Shown here: positions 39,169-50,347 of the stretch, piece after piece
How positions within the stretch are numbered: position 1 is the first letter of the stretch
Layout: every line of letters begins with the position of its first letter
Source of the DNA: Anaerotruncus sp.
GTDB taxonomy: Bacteria > Bacillota > Clostridia > Oscillospirales > Ruminococcaceae
Assembly: GCA_021770005.1 (NCBI GenBank)
Contig: JAETRV010000009.1
Location: forward strand, 1-64,000
Direction of reading: 5' to 3'
Length of the DNA stretch: 64,000 nucleotides
The notes under the pieces: model-generated
Databases searched by the model: none
The model's input: the letters and a program-made list of their open reading frames with translations, nothing else
Told to the model about the DNA's origin: nothing
Made by a program: the position numbers and the translations under genes

Positions 39169-40011
39169 TTATGGATGAAACCTTTCTACCAATTCATCGT
39201 AGTTGTCTACCAGCGACAAACGAGCCCAGTAATCTTTCGTAATATCATCTGCAACGCCATTAGCTGTATTGCCATAAACCTTACTTTCAGCAATACTCAG
39301 CGCACCACGACCAACATAGACACCGCCAGATTGCTCCCCTGCGACATTTCCAGAAACGGTGCATCTAATCATGAGGGTTTCTTCTGTGGAGTTTATAAAA
39401 ACTGGACCTTTGTAGATGGCATATCCGCCAGTAAAAGTACAGTTCTTAATGGTTGCTCTGCAACCATCCGTTCGGAAATGTGCTCCTACACCTCCCGTAT
39501 TATTGGCAAACTGACAGTCTGAAATAAAAGCTTCTCCACCTCCAATGCTTAATGCAGATACACCATTTTCTGCAACACAGTTGACAAAGGTACACTTCTC
39601 AAAAATTTGTGTAGGACTGCTACTAGAGACAAAAGGCCATGTTGCTTGAATCCCTGCGCCATCAAAGGTAATATTTTGCACTTTGATATTCCCTGCTGTG
39701 AATGTCCCAAGCATTAGACGAGCTTCAGATGTGGTACGTCGAATCGTTACCGGGCAGTCAGCCCGACCGAGCACTAGTTCCGTTGGCGTATCGCTGATGT
39801 AAGTGCTAAGTTCAATCACGTCATCCTCGTTGGCATGAGCAATAGCATCAAGCAATTCTTCAAAAGTTGATATGGAGATAGCGGGCGGTTCTGGGGTGGG
39901 TTCCGAGACTTCATCAACTTCGTCAGGAAATGCACCAGCTTCATCAATGGGGAGTATCTCTACATCGGCTGCTGGGAGGCAAATCCTGAGAAATGAAATA
40001 CTACAGTACAC
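39169..40011 (-). pseudogene. Right-handed parallel beta-helix protein, apparently N-truncated
   Basis: Repeated IKNCTF/ISDCQF/IEKCTFVNC/YGNTA units; no signal peptide; 5' end overlaps divergent ORF 39993-40454. Confidence 0.6.
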
Positions 40012-40454
40012 AACGTCCCGTTGCTCCGGGTACGTTCCCGAAAACGGATGGCAACAGGGTAATCGAAATCGTCAACTTTGACAAGCGGCAGTATTGCAGG
40101 GAGGCTAGTCGTGATTGCTGGGGCTACATCAAATACGAACACCCCCTGACCGAGAAACAGGCTGCGGACTATGAACTTGTCCGGGAGCAGCTTCTTGATT
40201 TCACACAGCGGTACATGGTGTGTGCGGGGACATCGTTTCTCCGCACCTTTGCCACGGCTGCGGAACTCAACGAGTGGTTTGACGCACAAGTTGTAGAGGA
40301 CCGTCACTTCTGCCGCTTCTATGACTGGGTGAGGATGGTACACATTCTTGGCTGTCGTTATATGTGGCTCAAGCCGGAGGAACGGTGGACGGACGATCCA
40401 CAATGCAATTTCCCAAGTCCCTCTCTGCTTTCCAGAGAAGAACCTTGGAGCTGA
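39993..40454 (+). CDS. Hypothetical mobile-element protein
   Basis: 153 aa ORF in a co-directional string of unknown genes. Confidence 0.55.
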   Translation: MKYYSTQRPVAPGTFPKTDGNRVIEIVNFDKRQYCREASRDCWGYIKYEHPLTEKQAADYELVREQLLDFTQRYMVCAGTSFLRTFATAAELNEWFDAQVVEDRHFCRFYDWVRMVHILGCRYMWLKPEERWTDDPQCNFPSPSLLSREEPWS

Positions 40455-40469
40455 ATGGGGGAGGTAAGC

Positions 40470-40736
40470 ATGATTGAATTTATAGAGAAAGAGCGATATT
40501 ACGACGATTCGACTTTCACGGGCCAATGTTGGATGTACCCTACGTTCATGGTGAAAGACGGTGTTGAGTATTTCATGTGGAACCGCCGGGAGCCAGATGA
40601 TAGTTGGAAGGTGAAGGAGCGGGAGAGCCAGAAAGCGGAGCTGCTTGCCAATGACGGGGCGTATTTTCATTTCCACGGTCTTTACGCAGACCCATTCAAG
40701 TGGTGCTGGATGACCCATCCGACACAGACAAACTGA
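40470..40736 (+). CDS. Hypothetical protein
   Basis: ~88 aa; overlaps next ORF. Confidence 0.5.
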   Translation: MIEFIEKERYYDDSTFTGQCWMYPTFMVKDGVEYFMWNRREPDDSWKVKERESQKAELLANDGAYFHFHGLYADPFKWCWMTHPTQTN

Positions 40737-41167
40737 TTCGCAAGCTGGATAAACATATCGCTGAATACTTTGACCACAGATATACGCTGGACGATTTTAT
40801 TTTATCCTGCTTAACCCTCACCGGAGACATTGACGTTGGTAGCCGCGCAAACGTCTACAACTACTTGAAGGTCATACGCCGGGTAGGGAGAGTAAAAGGG
40901 TTTTCTCCAATCAGTTATGATTGTTTCGATGATAAGGCCAGCTTTTGCCTGAGCGGAAAGAGTAATGTCACGGATTTTCTTTTGTATGATCTGGAGAAAT
41001 TCGTTGCAGACCAACTGCGAAATGCAGATACAGGACAAAAGAAGTTACAAACGGCAGGTGAGCAGACCAAGGGCATCCTGCGGGCAGAAGTGCGACTGAC
41101 GAAGCAAAAGGCCATCCGAGAGTATACAGATACTGCGGATACGTCTGGTCAAATCGTGAAAATATAG
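40700..41167 (+). CDS. Hypothetical protein
   Basis: 155 aa ORF overlapping the upstream gene. Confidence 0.5.
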   Translation: MVLDDPSDTDKLIRKLDKHIAEYFDHRYTLDDFILSCLTLTGDIDVGSRANVYNYLKVIRRVGRVKGFSPISYDCFDDKASFCLSGKSNVTDFLLYDLEKFVADQLRNADTGQKKLQTAGEQTKGILRAEVRLTKQKAIREYTDTADTSGQIVKI

Positions 41168-41208
41168 AAATATTCGCACAAGTAGTTCCCTTTGGGGATT
41201 TCTACAAG

Positions 41209-41463
41209 ATGGATGCCGCTGTGGAGATCGTTCGTAGCGAAGTCAAGGATAGTGTCATGCGAAGAAAGATGCTGCGGCTTTTGGCACTGATTCCAGAGAA
41301 GAAGTCCCTACACCTTGCTCAGAAAGCCATGAACTGTCGAGACGTAGAGAAGGTCATGGACACCTTTGCTGAGATGTGTTTATCTCCGGTGACTATCAGT
41401 AAACGCCATGAAGTCAAGCAACTGGAATGTCTGTATGAGTACATATTAGGCAAGAAACAATAG
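41209..41463 (+). CDS. Hypothetical protein
   Basis: 84 aa ORF. Confidence 0.45.
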   Translation: MDAAVEIVRSEVKDSVMRRKMLRLLALIPEKKSLHLAQKAMNCRDVEKVMDTFAEMCLSPVTISKRHEVKQLECLYEYILGKKQ

Positions 41464-41592
41464 GAGGTTGAGAAAAATGTTTGGTGAGGTAAACTATACT
41501 AAAGATTCGGCAAATACTGTGGAAGAGGGCGGTATCCATAAGACAGTCGCAAGGAGAACCAACAACAGGCAAACTGTTAGATAGAATTGGGA

Positions 41593-41633
41593 AACGCAGA
41601 TGCACCAGCCTAATATGGCGGGGCATCTGCGTT
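41593..41633. terminator. Hairpin between convergent genes
   Basis: aacgcagatgc...gcatctgcgtt. Confidence 0.55.
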
Positions 41634-41648
41634 GTTATTGCTTTATAC

Positions 41649-41664
41649 TATCCCGCGCGGGATA
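41649..41664. repeat. 16-bp perfect palindrome
   Basis: tatcccgcgcgggata. Confidence 0.85.
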
Positions 41665-41793
41665 AATCGGCGCACAAAATGCGTATCGGCACAGTAAGGA
41701 TACACTGGAAATTGTTGATCTTCTTATTTCACCCGTTCGGGTGTACCAAATAGCTGTCTACAAACTTTCGAGTGTGTATGCCCTTTTCATATC

Positions 41794-42927
41794 TTACTCT
41801 CGGACAAGGCCAAATGCGTTTGCTAAGGAATTAAATACTTGGTTTATGGAATCCTGCAAAGAATGCTCTTCTGTACACATACTTTCTAGTGAATTGACAA
41901 TATTTCTTTCAATTGCATAGGATGTATTCCAGCCAGTGTCAGTAATGTAGCCCTTTGCATTTAATAAGGTCGCCGAAACATGCCAAGGCTTTGGGACATT
42001 TAACCTATTAAGCAGGGAACCATAATCTGTTATAATGCGTACAAGACGTCCTTGTAAATCATCCCAGTTGTATACTTCCTTATCTTTGTATCCAGAAATA
42101 CAGCGGATTTCTGTCGCTTCTATGATCCCACTATGAAAAAACTGAGTATAGGTTTTAATAAGATTAGTTGAATAATCAGCATCAAAAATACAATAGCCAT
42201 CTGCATTATATCGGGAACTCCAGCCGTTTCCAGTAAGTGGATGAACTGGAGGATTTCCATCGACTTGTTTTAGGTCAACAATATTCCCTAGCTCAAAGCT
42301 CCATTCCGGAATGATGTGTATCACGAGTTTGCCAAGGTTTCCTAAATTCCCAACACACTCATTCGCCAAAATAAGGGATATGCGTTCCCGCTTAAAATCT
42401 CGAATTTTATCTTGAAGTCCATTTGTATACAAAAATTCTTTTCGTAAGTCATCAATATCCATGTACATGATACCATTGACGTGGCGCATGAAAAATTCAT
42501 CTTTATTGCCGTCCCAAAAACTATGGGGACGTGCATAACTTTTAGGAACAGAAATGACAATAGCAATATTATTAGCATCAAGTTCAACAGGCACGCAATC
42601 AATCCCATGCAAATGAGGACGAATACGGGATAGCACCATCTGTCTAAATGACGATAACCAATTATCAAAATCACCCAGTCCCATACCTGCGCCGCTCAAT
42701 TTTATAGGGAGCCGATTTTCGTCCTCCTGCATCCCAATAATAATAGTGCCACCATTTGTATTTGCGAGAGCAGCAATCTCTTTCATAAATTTGTCTTTTT
42801 GTTTATCTTGTAATTTTCCTCCCACAAATGAATAATCCTTATATTCCAGTTCCCGATTTTCAAAGATTTGATTGTCAATAAGCCCTTGTAAATCACGTTT
42901 CGTTATGTTCTTTGTATTGAATAACAA
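41794..42927 (-). CDS. AlbA_2 (Schlafen-type) domain ATP-binding protein
   Basis: ENRELEYKDYSF...KFMKEIAALANTNGGTIIIGMQED...GLGDFDNW, FFMRHVNGIMYMDIDDLR. Confidence 0.85.
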   Translation of the reverse strand: MLFNTKNITKRDLQGLIDNQIFENRELEYKDYSFVGGKLQDKQKDKFMKEIAALANTNGGTIIIGMQEDENRLPIKLSGAGMGLGDFDNWLSSFRQMVLSRIRPHLHGIDCVPVELDANNIAIVISVPKSYARPHSFWDGNKDEFFMRHVNGIMYMDIDDLRKEFLYTNGLQDKIRDFKRERISLILANECVGNLGNLGKLVIHIIPEWSFELGNIVDLKQVDGNPPVHPLTGNGWSSRYNADGYCIFDADYSTNLIKTYTQFFHSGIIEATEIRCISGYKDKEVYNWDDLQGRLVRIITDYGSLLNRLNVPKPWHVSATLLNAKGYITDTGWNTSYAIERNIVNSLESMCTEEHSLQDSINQVFNSLANAFGLVRE

Positions 42928-42960
42928 TGTAGCTACCTCCCAATAGTTTTATAAGCTCAA

Positions 42961-45711
42961 TTATTTTGCCATCTTCTGATACATCTTCATCAACTCCGAC
43001 ACGCAGGCCGGCTCGGAGTTCAGTTTACCCCAAAATCCATAGGCCACCATCACGGCTTTGTCGTTCATCTGGTGGGCCTTCCGCAGTTCCGGGGGCATGG
43101 TGGTTTCATCGTAGAGATCGGCAAGGCTGGCGTCCGGGTAGAGGGCACGGGCGTCAAGAATGGCCTGGGCGGTCTGCTCGATTTTGGCCTTTTGTGCGTC
43201 CGTAGGGGTAGGCCAGGGGAAGTTGTTGTAGACAACATCCTTGGAATAGCGGTAGTCGCTTTTCAGCCGTCCGCAGACAGCACGCATCCAGGCCATGTGT
43301 ACGTTAGAGGTCAGCACACCTAAATGATACAGAGTAGCATCAGGAATAATAAATACAAGATCGCTACTTAATATTTTGGAATCGACCAGTCCCATAGGTA
43401 CATAACGTCTACGTTCAGAAGAGACTTTCGGAATTATTATATAATTCGTTTGGGGAATATTGGTTGTTCCAAATATCAACGGAAAATCAGCAAGCTTTTT
43501 CGTTGATGCTCTCGAACTATCTGACCGAAACTTTTGAACAGCCTCAACGCGCTCTATGCACTTTGGCATTTTCCGGAGCTCACCGGGTGGACAATCTTTT
43601 AAGTATAGGCAATACCTAAAATACCGGTTAATAAACTCATGGGAGCCTACCCAAGGTCTAAACCACTTTTCCGCCATTGGTTCTGCTCTTAAAAATTCCT
43701 CCATTTCAGATTTTGTAAATAGATAAAATCCGCCGTCAAGAGGCATATTGCCGATACCAATATTAGGAACATCACATATAGATTTATTGCGGCTCTCTAC
43801 AAACACATTGTCAGCATCCAACAGATACCCGTTGATGTTCTGAACCACCTGCGCCCGTTCTGATGTGAACAGCGTTTTAGGTGTGGCGTTGGGGGCCGTG
43901 CTGAATCCGACGATCACACAATGAACATGGGCTTTGATTTTGGCCTCGCTGTCCCAGCGGAATGTCCGGTGAGCAAAGTCGATATGAACGCCTGATTCAA
44001 ACAGCGGTTTCCATAGATTGGCTACCGCTTCACCCTGGGTCACAGAGTTGGTGGATACCAGAGCGGCCCGGATAGACGTTCCCGCCATCAAGTCTGCAGC
44101 TTTCTTATACCAGCAGGAAACGTAGTCCAGATTTCCGGCGTTCTTCCATCCGGGGAAAATGGCGTTTACATCGTCCTTCTGTTCTGCGCCCATCATCCGC
44201 GCGCCGATAAAGGGCGGATTGCCCATAATGTAGTCCAACTCGTGCTTGGGGATCACATCCGTCCACTCTGTCCGCAGGGCATTGCCTTCCACAATGTTGG
44301 CATAGGATTTCAGCGGCAGAAAATCCAAGGTCATGTGTACCACGTCCTCGGTTTCCTTCATCATCTGGCTTTCAGCGATCCACAGCGCCGTCTTTGCCAC
44401 AGTCACAGCGAAGTCGTTGATTTCTATACCGTAAAACTGGTTGATGGAGACTTGAATCGGATTGCCGATGTCCAGCATGATTTGTCCCTTATGAAGCAGA
44501 GAGATTGTTTCATTTTCCAGCCGCCGGAGGGAGATGTACGTTTCCGTCAGGAAGTTGCCCGAACCACAGGCAGGGTCAAGGAATTTCAGCCCCGCCAGCT
44601 TCCTCTGAAAGGCTTCCAGCTTGGCCTTGCGGGTCCGCTCCACCGTGACGGCCTCAATCTCCGCAAACTCGGCTTTCAGTCCATCCAGGAATAACGGGTC
44701 AATCAGCTTATGGATATTCTCAATGCTGGTGTAGTGCATCCCGCCAGAGCGCCGGGTTTCCGGGTTGAGGGTGCTTTCAAAGACCGCGCCGAAAATGGTG
44801 GGACTGATAGCAGACCAGTCAAAGTCCTCGCTGGCTTTTCGCAGAATCAGGTCAACGATGGTTTCATCCAGCCGGGGAATCACGATATTTTCATCTGCGA
44901 ACAATCCGCCGTTGACGTAGGGGAACGCCGCTAAGTCCTCGTCCATGTATGGGTCACGTTCTTCCGGCTTCGTGTCCAGGACTTTGAACAGGTCAATCAG
45001 GGCACGGCGGGCCTCCCGCTCATGCCCCTGCAAGTAGTCATGGAACATACTCCGGTTTCCAAAAATCCCGGCATCCTCAGCATACAGGCAGAACACCAGA
45101 CGGACACACAGCTTGTTCAGACTTTTCAGCGTTTCCGGGTCTCTGGGGTCTTTGTACTGCTTTAGGAGCGCATCATAGAGCACCCCCACCAACTCGCCAG
45201 CCTGGAGGGAGATTTCCATTTCCTTTTTGATATGCTCGCTGCCCGTGTCCACCAGAAATTGCAGACGGTGAAACTCCTTCTCCAAGTCCGCCAGCTTGAG
45301 GACTTCCGGCTCGTCATTGGGGCGGTTCATATCGTGAATCTGAAACTCCTGGAAGTTGCAGACGATAATCCAGCGGGGGACCTGGTTATAGGGCAGATAC
45401 CCGGCATACCTTCTGGCCTGCTGGTAAGGGGTCAGCATACTGCCGTCAGACTGCTTGTACCCTTTCCGCAGATCAATGTCCCGGCCCTTCTGCTCAATCA
45501 GGACACGGGTGGATTCGATGTAGCCGTCAATGAAGCTGGTATGGTCCAGCTTCACCGGGACTTCAAATGCAATAGCGGTAGAACCGTCTACGCCGAAAAC
45601 CTTCGTCAGCAGTTCAATCCAAAACCGCTGCGTCTCCTGCTTCTCATCGCCCCGGCCCTTCCAATCCGCCGCAAACCGGGTGGCGGCAGTGCGCTTTTCC
45701 ACATCCGTCAT
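42961..45711 (-). CDS. MmeI-like (Type IIL/IIG) restriction-modification single-chain enzyme, class I SAM DNA methyltransferase
   Basis: N-terminal nuclease-like FIDGYIESTRVLIEQKGRD; methylase motifs LDPACGSGNFLTETY and IMGNPPFIGARMM; C-terminal target-recognition-like region. Confidence 0.88.
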   Translation of the reverse strand: MTDVEKRTAATRFAADWKGRGDEKQETQRFWIELLTKVFGVDGSTAIAFEVPVKLDHTSFIDGYIESTRVLIEQKGRDIDLRKGYKQSDGSMLTPYQQARRYAGYLPYNQVPRWIIVCNFQEFQIHDMNRPNDEPEVLKLADLEKEFHRLQFLVDTGSEHIKKEMEISLQAGELVGVLYDALLKQYKDPRDPETLKSLNKLCVRLVFCLYAEDAGIFGNRSMFHDYLQGHEREARRALIDLFKVLDTKPEERDPYMDEDLAAFPYVNGGLFADENIVIPRLDETIVDLILRKASEDFDWSAISPTIFGAVFESTLNPETRRSGGMHYTSIENIHKLIDPLFLDGLKAEFAEIEAVTVERTRKAKLEAFQRKLAGLKFLDPACGSGNFLTETYISLRRLENETISLLHKGQIMLDIGNPIQVSINQFYGIEINDFAVTVAKTALWIAESQMMKETEDVVHMTLDFLPLKSYANIVEGNALRTEWTDVIPKHELDYIMGNPPFIGARMMGAEQKDDVNAIFPGWKNAGNLDYVSCWYKKAADLMAGTSIRAALVSTNSVTQGEAVANLWKPLFESGVHIDFAHRTFRWDSEAKIKAHVHCVIVGFSTAPNATPKTLFTSERAQVVQNINGYLLDADNVFVESRNKSICDVPNIGIGNMPLDGGFYLFTKSEMEEFLRAEPMAEKWFRPWVGSHEFINRYFRYCLYLKDCPPGELRKMPKCIERVEAVQKFRSDSSRASTKKLADFPLIFGTTNIPQTNYIIIPKVSSERRRYVPMGLVDSKILSSDLVFIIPDATLYHLGVLTSNVHMAWMRAVCGRLKSDYRYSKDVVYNNFPWPTPTDAQKAKIEQTAQAILDARALYPDASLADLYDETTMPPELRKAHQMNDKAVMVAYGFWGKLNSEPACVSELMKMYQKMAK

Positions 45712-46035
45712 GGTCTTACCTCCGCAAACGGGATTTGCAACCAGTATACTACATTATAGCAAAAATGGCAATCGCTAACGGAATGGGCAAGCAATGTATC
45801 GGAATATCCTTTTGGATATTCCGATACGCTTGTTGGGAGTCTCGCCTGGCGGCTCGGTCAGCGCTACTGAGTGCCTCAGCACTCAGCGGTCGCCACCGGC
45901 GACCCGCGCCCCCAAGCCCCGGACTGTCCGCTTTGCGTCCAGTCGAACACGACTGACGGCGTGGCTTTTGTCGCTCCCTTTGGTCGCTCGTTCCTGCACA
46001 TCCGCGCAGGAAGTATGGGGCGCATTTTGCGCCCG

Positions 46036-46623
46036 TCAGGGGTGCGATGGGGACAGCGCGGTTTCACCATGGGAGACAGAGAGCGTGATAGGGTCAATCA
46101 CGATAATCTCCCGGCCCGCCTTTTGAGCGTAACAGACAGTAGCAGCCGTCCCACCCCGTTTCTCTCCGTTATCAACAGCAAGCAGGAGAGCGGCGTAATC
46201 AACCAATCGTTGGTTACGCTCCAGCATACACTTTCTGTCATAGGCGCGCTTTACATATTCCACGGAATCTGCTTCACTCAGGATGTCTCTGTAACAAGCT
46301 TGGGCTGGGGTTGACCACTTCATTTCCTGCCCCTCGCAGGGCAGAACACAGTGGAGTTTGATTGCCGGTTTTCTCTCCCGCAGATCAAGGACGGCTATCG
46401 CCGCCCAGGTATCTACTCCAAGGGCCATCCCGGTATAGAAGTCTGTCACACCAGCCGCCGCCAGCTTCTCAATCTGTCGGGCAAGCACAGCTTTCAACTC
46501 AACGCACCGGGGATCGTTTTCGTCATACTTCCAGGGGAATTTGGCAGGGCGGTGTCCCGTAAAGGCACAGCTCGTATACAATTTATTTTTCATCATTTCA
46601 CCATAGCTTTCCGTTGTGTGCAT
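46036..46623 (-). CDS. SLOG-family (DUF1273/YspA-like) protein
   Basis: CAFTGHRPAKFPWKYDENDPRC, GVTDFYTGMALGVDTWAAIAVLDLRE, DYAALLLAVDNGEKRGGTAATVCYAQKAGREIIVIDP. Confidence 0.88.
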   Translation of the reverse strand: MHTTESYGEMMKNKLYTSCAFTGHRPAKFPWKYDENDPRCVELKAVLARQIEKLAAAGVTDFYTGMALGVDTWAAIAVLDLRERKPAIKLHCVLPCEGQEMKWSTPAQACYRDILSEADSVEYVKRAYDRKCMLERNQRLVDYAALLLAVDNGEKRGGTAATVCYAQKAGREIIVIDPITLSVSHGETALSPSHP

Positions 46624-46755
46624 TTATTCTGCCCTTTTTGAGCAGTATAGTAGCAGTTCTATTTTACACCTAATAGTTCGTAATAGCAACTAAAAATTCG
46701 TTATAGAAGCGAACCAAAAGTTGTAAAATACGAACCAGCGAAAGGGCGTGATAAC

Positions 46756-47091
46756 ATGACGCATGATGAACTGCTCCTATTCGGTGAACGTCTTCATAGC
46801 AGACGTAAGTTGCTGAATTTTACGCAAGACTTTGTATCTGAAAAAGCGGGCATAAGTCTGCGGTTTTATCAGATGATAGAACGCGGCGAAAAGAGTGTAT
46901 CGCTGGATACGCTCATTCGTTTGAGCGACATTTTGAAAATCAGCGTTGACTATCTGTTGTTTGGCGATTTGTCATATTCCCTTGACAACCCTTTAACAGA
47001 AGCACTTGGCAGGTTATCACCCCAGCAGCGTGAGGACGCGCTTAAAATTTTGCAGTTATACTCCAAAGCTTGCAGTTCACAAAACAAATAA
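46756..47091 (+). CDS. XRE-family HTH transcriptional regulator
   Basis: FGERLHSRRKLLNFTQDFVSEKAGISLRFYQMIERGEKSVSLDTLIRLSDILKISVDYLL. Confidence 0.92.
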   Translation: MTHDELLLFGERLHSRRKLLNFTQDFVSEKAGISLRFYQMIERGEKSVSLDTLIRLSDILKISVDYLLFGDLSYSLDNPLTEALGRLSPQQREDALKILQLYSKACSSQNK

Positions 47092-47131
47092 AAATCAGCA
47101 TTGCTCTATTCCGCGCAATGCTGATTTTTAT
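47089..47131 (+). terminator. Rho-independent terminator
   Basis: ataaaaatcagcattgc...gcaatgctgatttttat. Confidence 0.85.
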
Positions 47132-47165
47132 TGTATTATCAGAAATATTTTTGGAGGTTTTCAAG

Positions 47166-48010
<845 letters not shown>

Positions 48011-48139
48011 TGCACTCAGAATCATTGGACACAGAGACCGCATGAACTGTCTTACGGATACGGAGCTAGAACGAGAGATTTTGCAACATATAGTATCTCA
48101 TGGAGTGGGATACCCTTACAGCAGATGCTTACAAATGTG

Positions 48140-48176
48140 AACAGGTGACGCACCCCTAACAGGGTGCGCCGCCTGT
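48140..48176. terminator. Hairpin
   Basis: acaggtgacgcaccc-ctaa-cagggtgcgccgcctgt. Confidence 0.65.
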
Positions 48177-48211
48177 TTCTACACAACAATTTAAAGTAAA
48201 AATAGGGATAT

Positions 48212-49363
48212 TTAGATCCAATTTTCAAGTGCTGCTTTGCTATAGTAAGTCTCCAAAAGGTTCCAGATGCGATCAACGCCCCATTCCTGCGGAACCGTGA
48301 CCGGGTTGATACCGAGATTGGACAACTCCTTCACTGTGCGGTTGAAGACATCCAAATCACCAGGGAACAGTTCCTTCGCTCTTGGTACACCACGACACTG
48401 GTTTACCCACTGCAAAGCCTCAATTAGTCGATCTTCTTTTTGTGAATTAAAGTGATGGGATTTAATCATACAAATAGCATATTTCAAAGAGTACCAATGA
48501 CCTTTTCCGATACTCTTCTTCCAAAAAGAATTGACTATATCACGGCACACTTCGGGAGAAAGGAGGTATTCGTACTTGTTTATGTTGCGATTCCCTGCCT
48601 CTTCAGCTTGCTTAGTAAGAGCATACATTTTGTGGTAGTCACATTGAACCTCAAAACGTATGATTCCTTTTGCGTGATCCAATGTCGCTTGTGAAATTGG
48701 TGGGTATCCATTTTTCTCATTCTCTTTGGACTGCTCAATGAACTTCATGAGTTTGCTGTAGCAGTTAATCCGGGCAGACTTGCTTATCAAATAGAAACTA
48801 CTATCTCTGCTTTTCTTTCGATGTGCCTTATCATCATATTTCATCCATTCTCTATATTGAAATGGAATATCTGATTTTTTGATTAGCTTCATTATCTGTA
48901 TATCAGTACATGGTTTGCCACGCTGCTCGTACAGCTCAGGAAGGTACAAATTAGCACAGTAATCTACACGTTTTAGGCTATAGGCATCAAAGGTTCCGAG
49001 CAATGGAGAGATTGTTTTCGATATGGTATTGAATTGGGGGATGGCACGTTCCATATCGGTAAGTGTGGCGGCAGTGATATAGTCAGAAATACCGCCTAAA
49101 ATTTTGGGATTTATTTTTGCGTCAATAACATCATAAAATTGCTCAAATCCGTTCGTCCAAATATTGTAACGGATTGTCCATTCAATTCCTTTATCTTTGT
49201 GATGGAATTTGATTTTTGTATTTCCGTGTTCATCAGGATACATTTTAATACTTCCTGTTTTCTCCCTATACTCTTTAAGATTGTTGAGCAACTGTTTAGT
49301 TTCTGTCTTAAATATGGGTGTAGATAGGGTCATCGTGTGAAAACCCAGTGAAGATCGTAACAT
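48212..49363 (-). CDS. Rep-like protein (phage/plasmid replication gene II/X-like)
   Basis: RVDYCANLYLPELYEQRG, ARINCYSKLMKF, IIRFEVQCDYHKMYAL pattern of rolling-circle Rep/gpII-like proteins; family tentative. Confidence 0.55.
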   Translation of the reverse strand: MLRSSLGFHTMTLSTPIFKTETKQLLNNLKEYREKTGSIKMYPDEHGNTKIKFHHKDKGIEWTIRYNIWTNGFEQFYDVIDAKINPKILGGISDYITAATLTDMERAIPQFNTISKTISPLLGTFDAYSLKRVDYCANLYLPELYEQRGKPCTDIQIMKLIKKSDIPFQYREWMKYDDKAHRKKSRDSSFYLISKSARINCYSKLMKFIEQSKENEKNGYPPISQATLDHAKGIIRFEVQCDYHKMYALTKQAEEAGNRNINKYEYLLSPEVCRDIVNSFWKKSIGKGHWYSLKYAICMIKSHHFNSQKEDRLIEALQWVNQCRGVPRAKELFPGDLDVFNRTVKELSNLGINPVTVPQEWGVDRIWNLLETYYSKAALENWI

Positions 49364-50306
49364 GGTGTGTCTCCTTCCGTGAATAGGTTTTATTCAGAAC
49401 ATAGAAAATCCTTCTGTGAGGGGTTGTTCACAGAAGGACTTTCAAAGTGAGAAATATGGATTTTTAATTCTTTGGTGTGCCTGATTTCATCGAAGAAGAA
49501 CGACCAGAAATAGAACTTACAACAAATTTTGAATGTGTATCTTCTCAATCAGAAGTAAACGTAGTTTAGCAAATCAGAATTGCAACACATCAGGATATTG
49601 GAAGTAGTGTCTGCAACTCCCTCCTTGTGCTGATTCCTGTTTTGAAAGTCGTGAAGAATGGAATTGTGCTCTGCTCTTGGCATCCACTTTCTTGCACTTC
49701 TCTTGTCACATATTCAGAGACTTCACTATCGAAAACAGCAGTTTTCCTCATATCCAATCTGAAATCTTTCCTCTCGAACAAAATGCTTCTATAGTGATTC
49801 ACAGTGCTTTCAGCACTTCATATTGAACCCATAATAGGACCATACTAGACACCCATACTGATCTTATCTTGAAGTATTTTTCCTTGTAGTCTTCATACAT
49901 ATTTCTCGCTTTTATTATCATTGTAATGCGCAATTTCTATAGAAATAGAAGTATATAGAAAACATAGTTGTGTACTGTAATGGATGTTGTAATGAAGTGT
50001 GACTATCAAGAAGATACAATATAGAAGTTATATAAGCAATCATACTTATATTATTGAAAAAGGATAATATAAGAAAACAAAGGCACAGGGCGGGTGCCTT
50101 TGCTAAACCTTTTTATTCAATGCAAAATTACTGTTGACAACTACAAGGAAAGCTGAGATTGACGCTTGGGAAACTCAAAGGCAAAAACTTCTGCATCCCG
50201 TCAACATGAAAATGGTGATGGCAGCAGCGAAAGAGGCCGGACTTACTCCCGAGGAAATCGCAGAAAAATTAGGGCTGGAAGTTTAAGGCCCATCAAATGG
50301 CATACA

Positions 50307-50347
50307 CAAAAAGAGGTTATCCCAACCACGAGGATAGCCTCTTTTTC
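50307..50347. terminator. Hairpin terminator
   Basis: aaaaagaggttatcc...ggatagcctcttttt. Confidence 0.75.

Noticed and set aside
42961-45711. Interpretation of the methyltransferase as a DISARM or BREX component
   Set aside because: No DrmA/B/C helicase or BrxC/PglZ-like neighbours; the N-terminal nuclease-like region and single-chain layout fit MmeI-like enzymes better.
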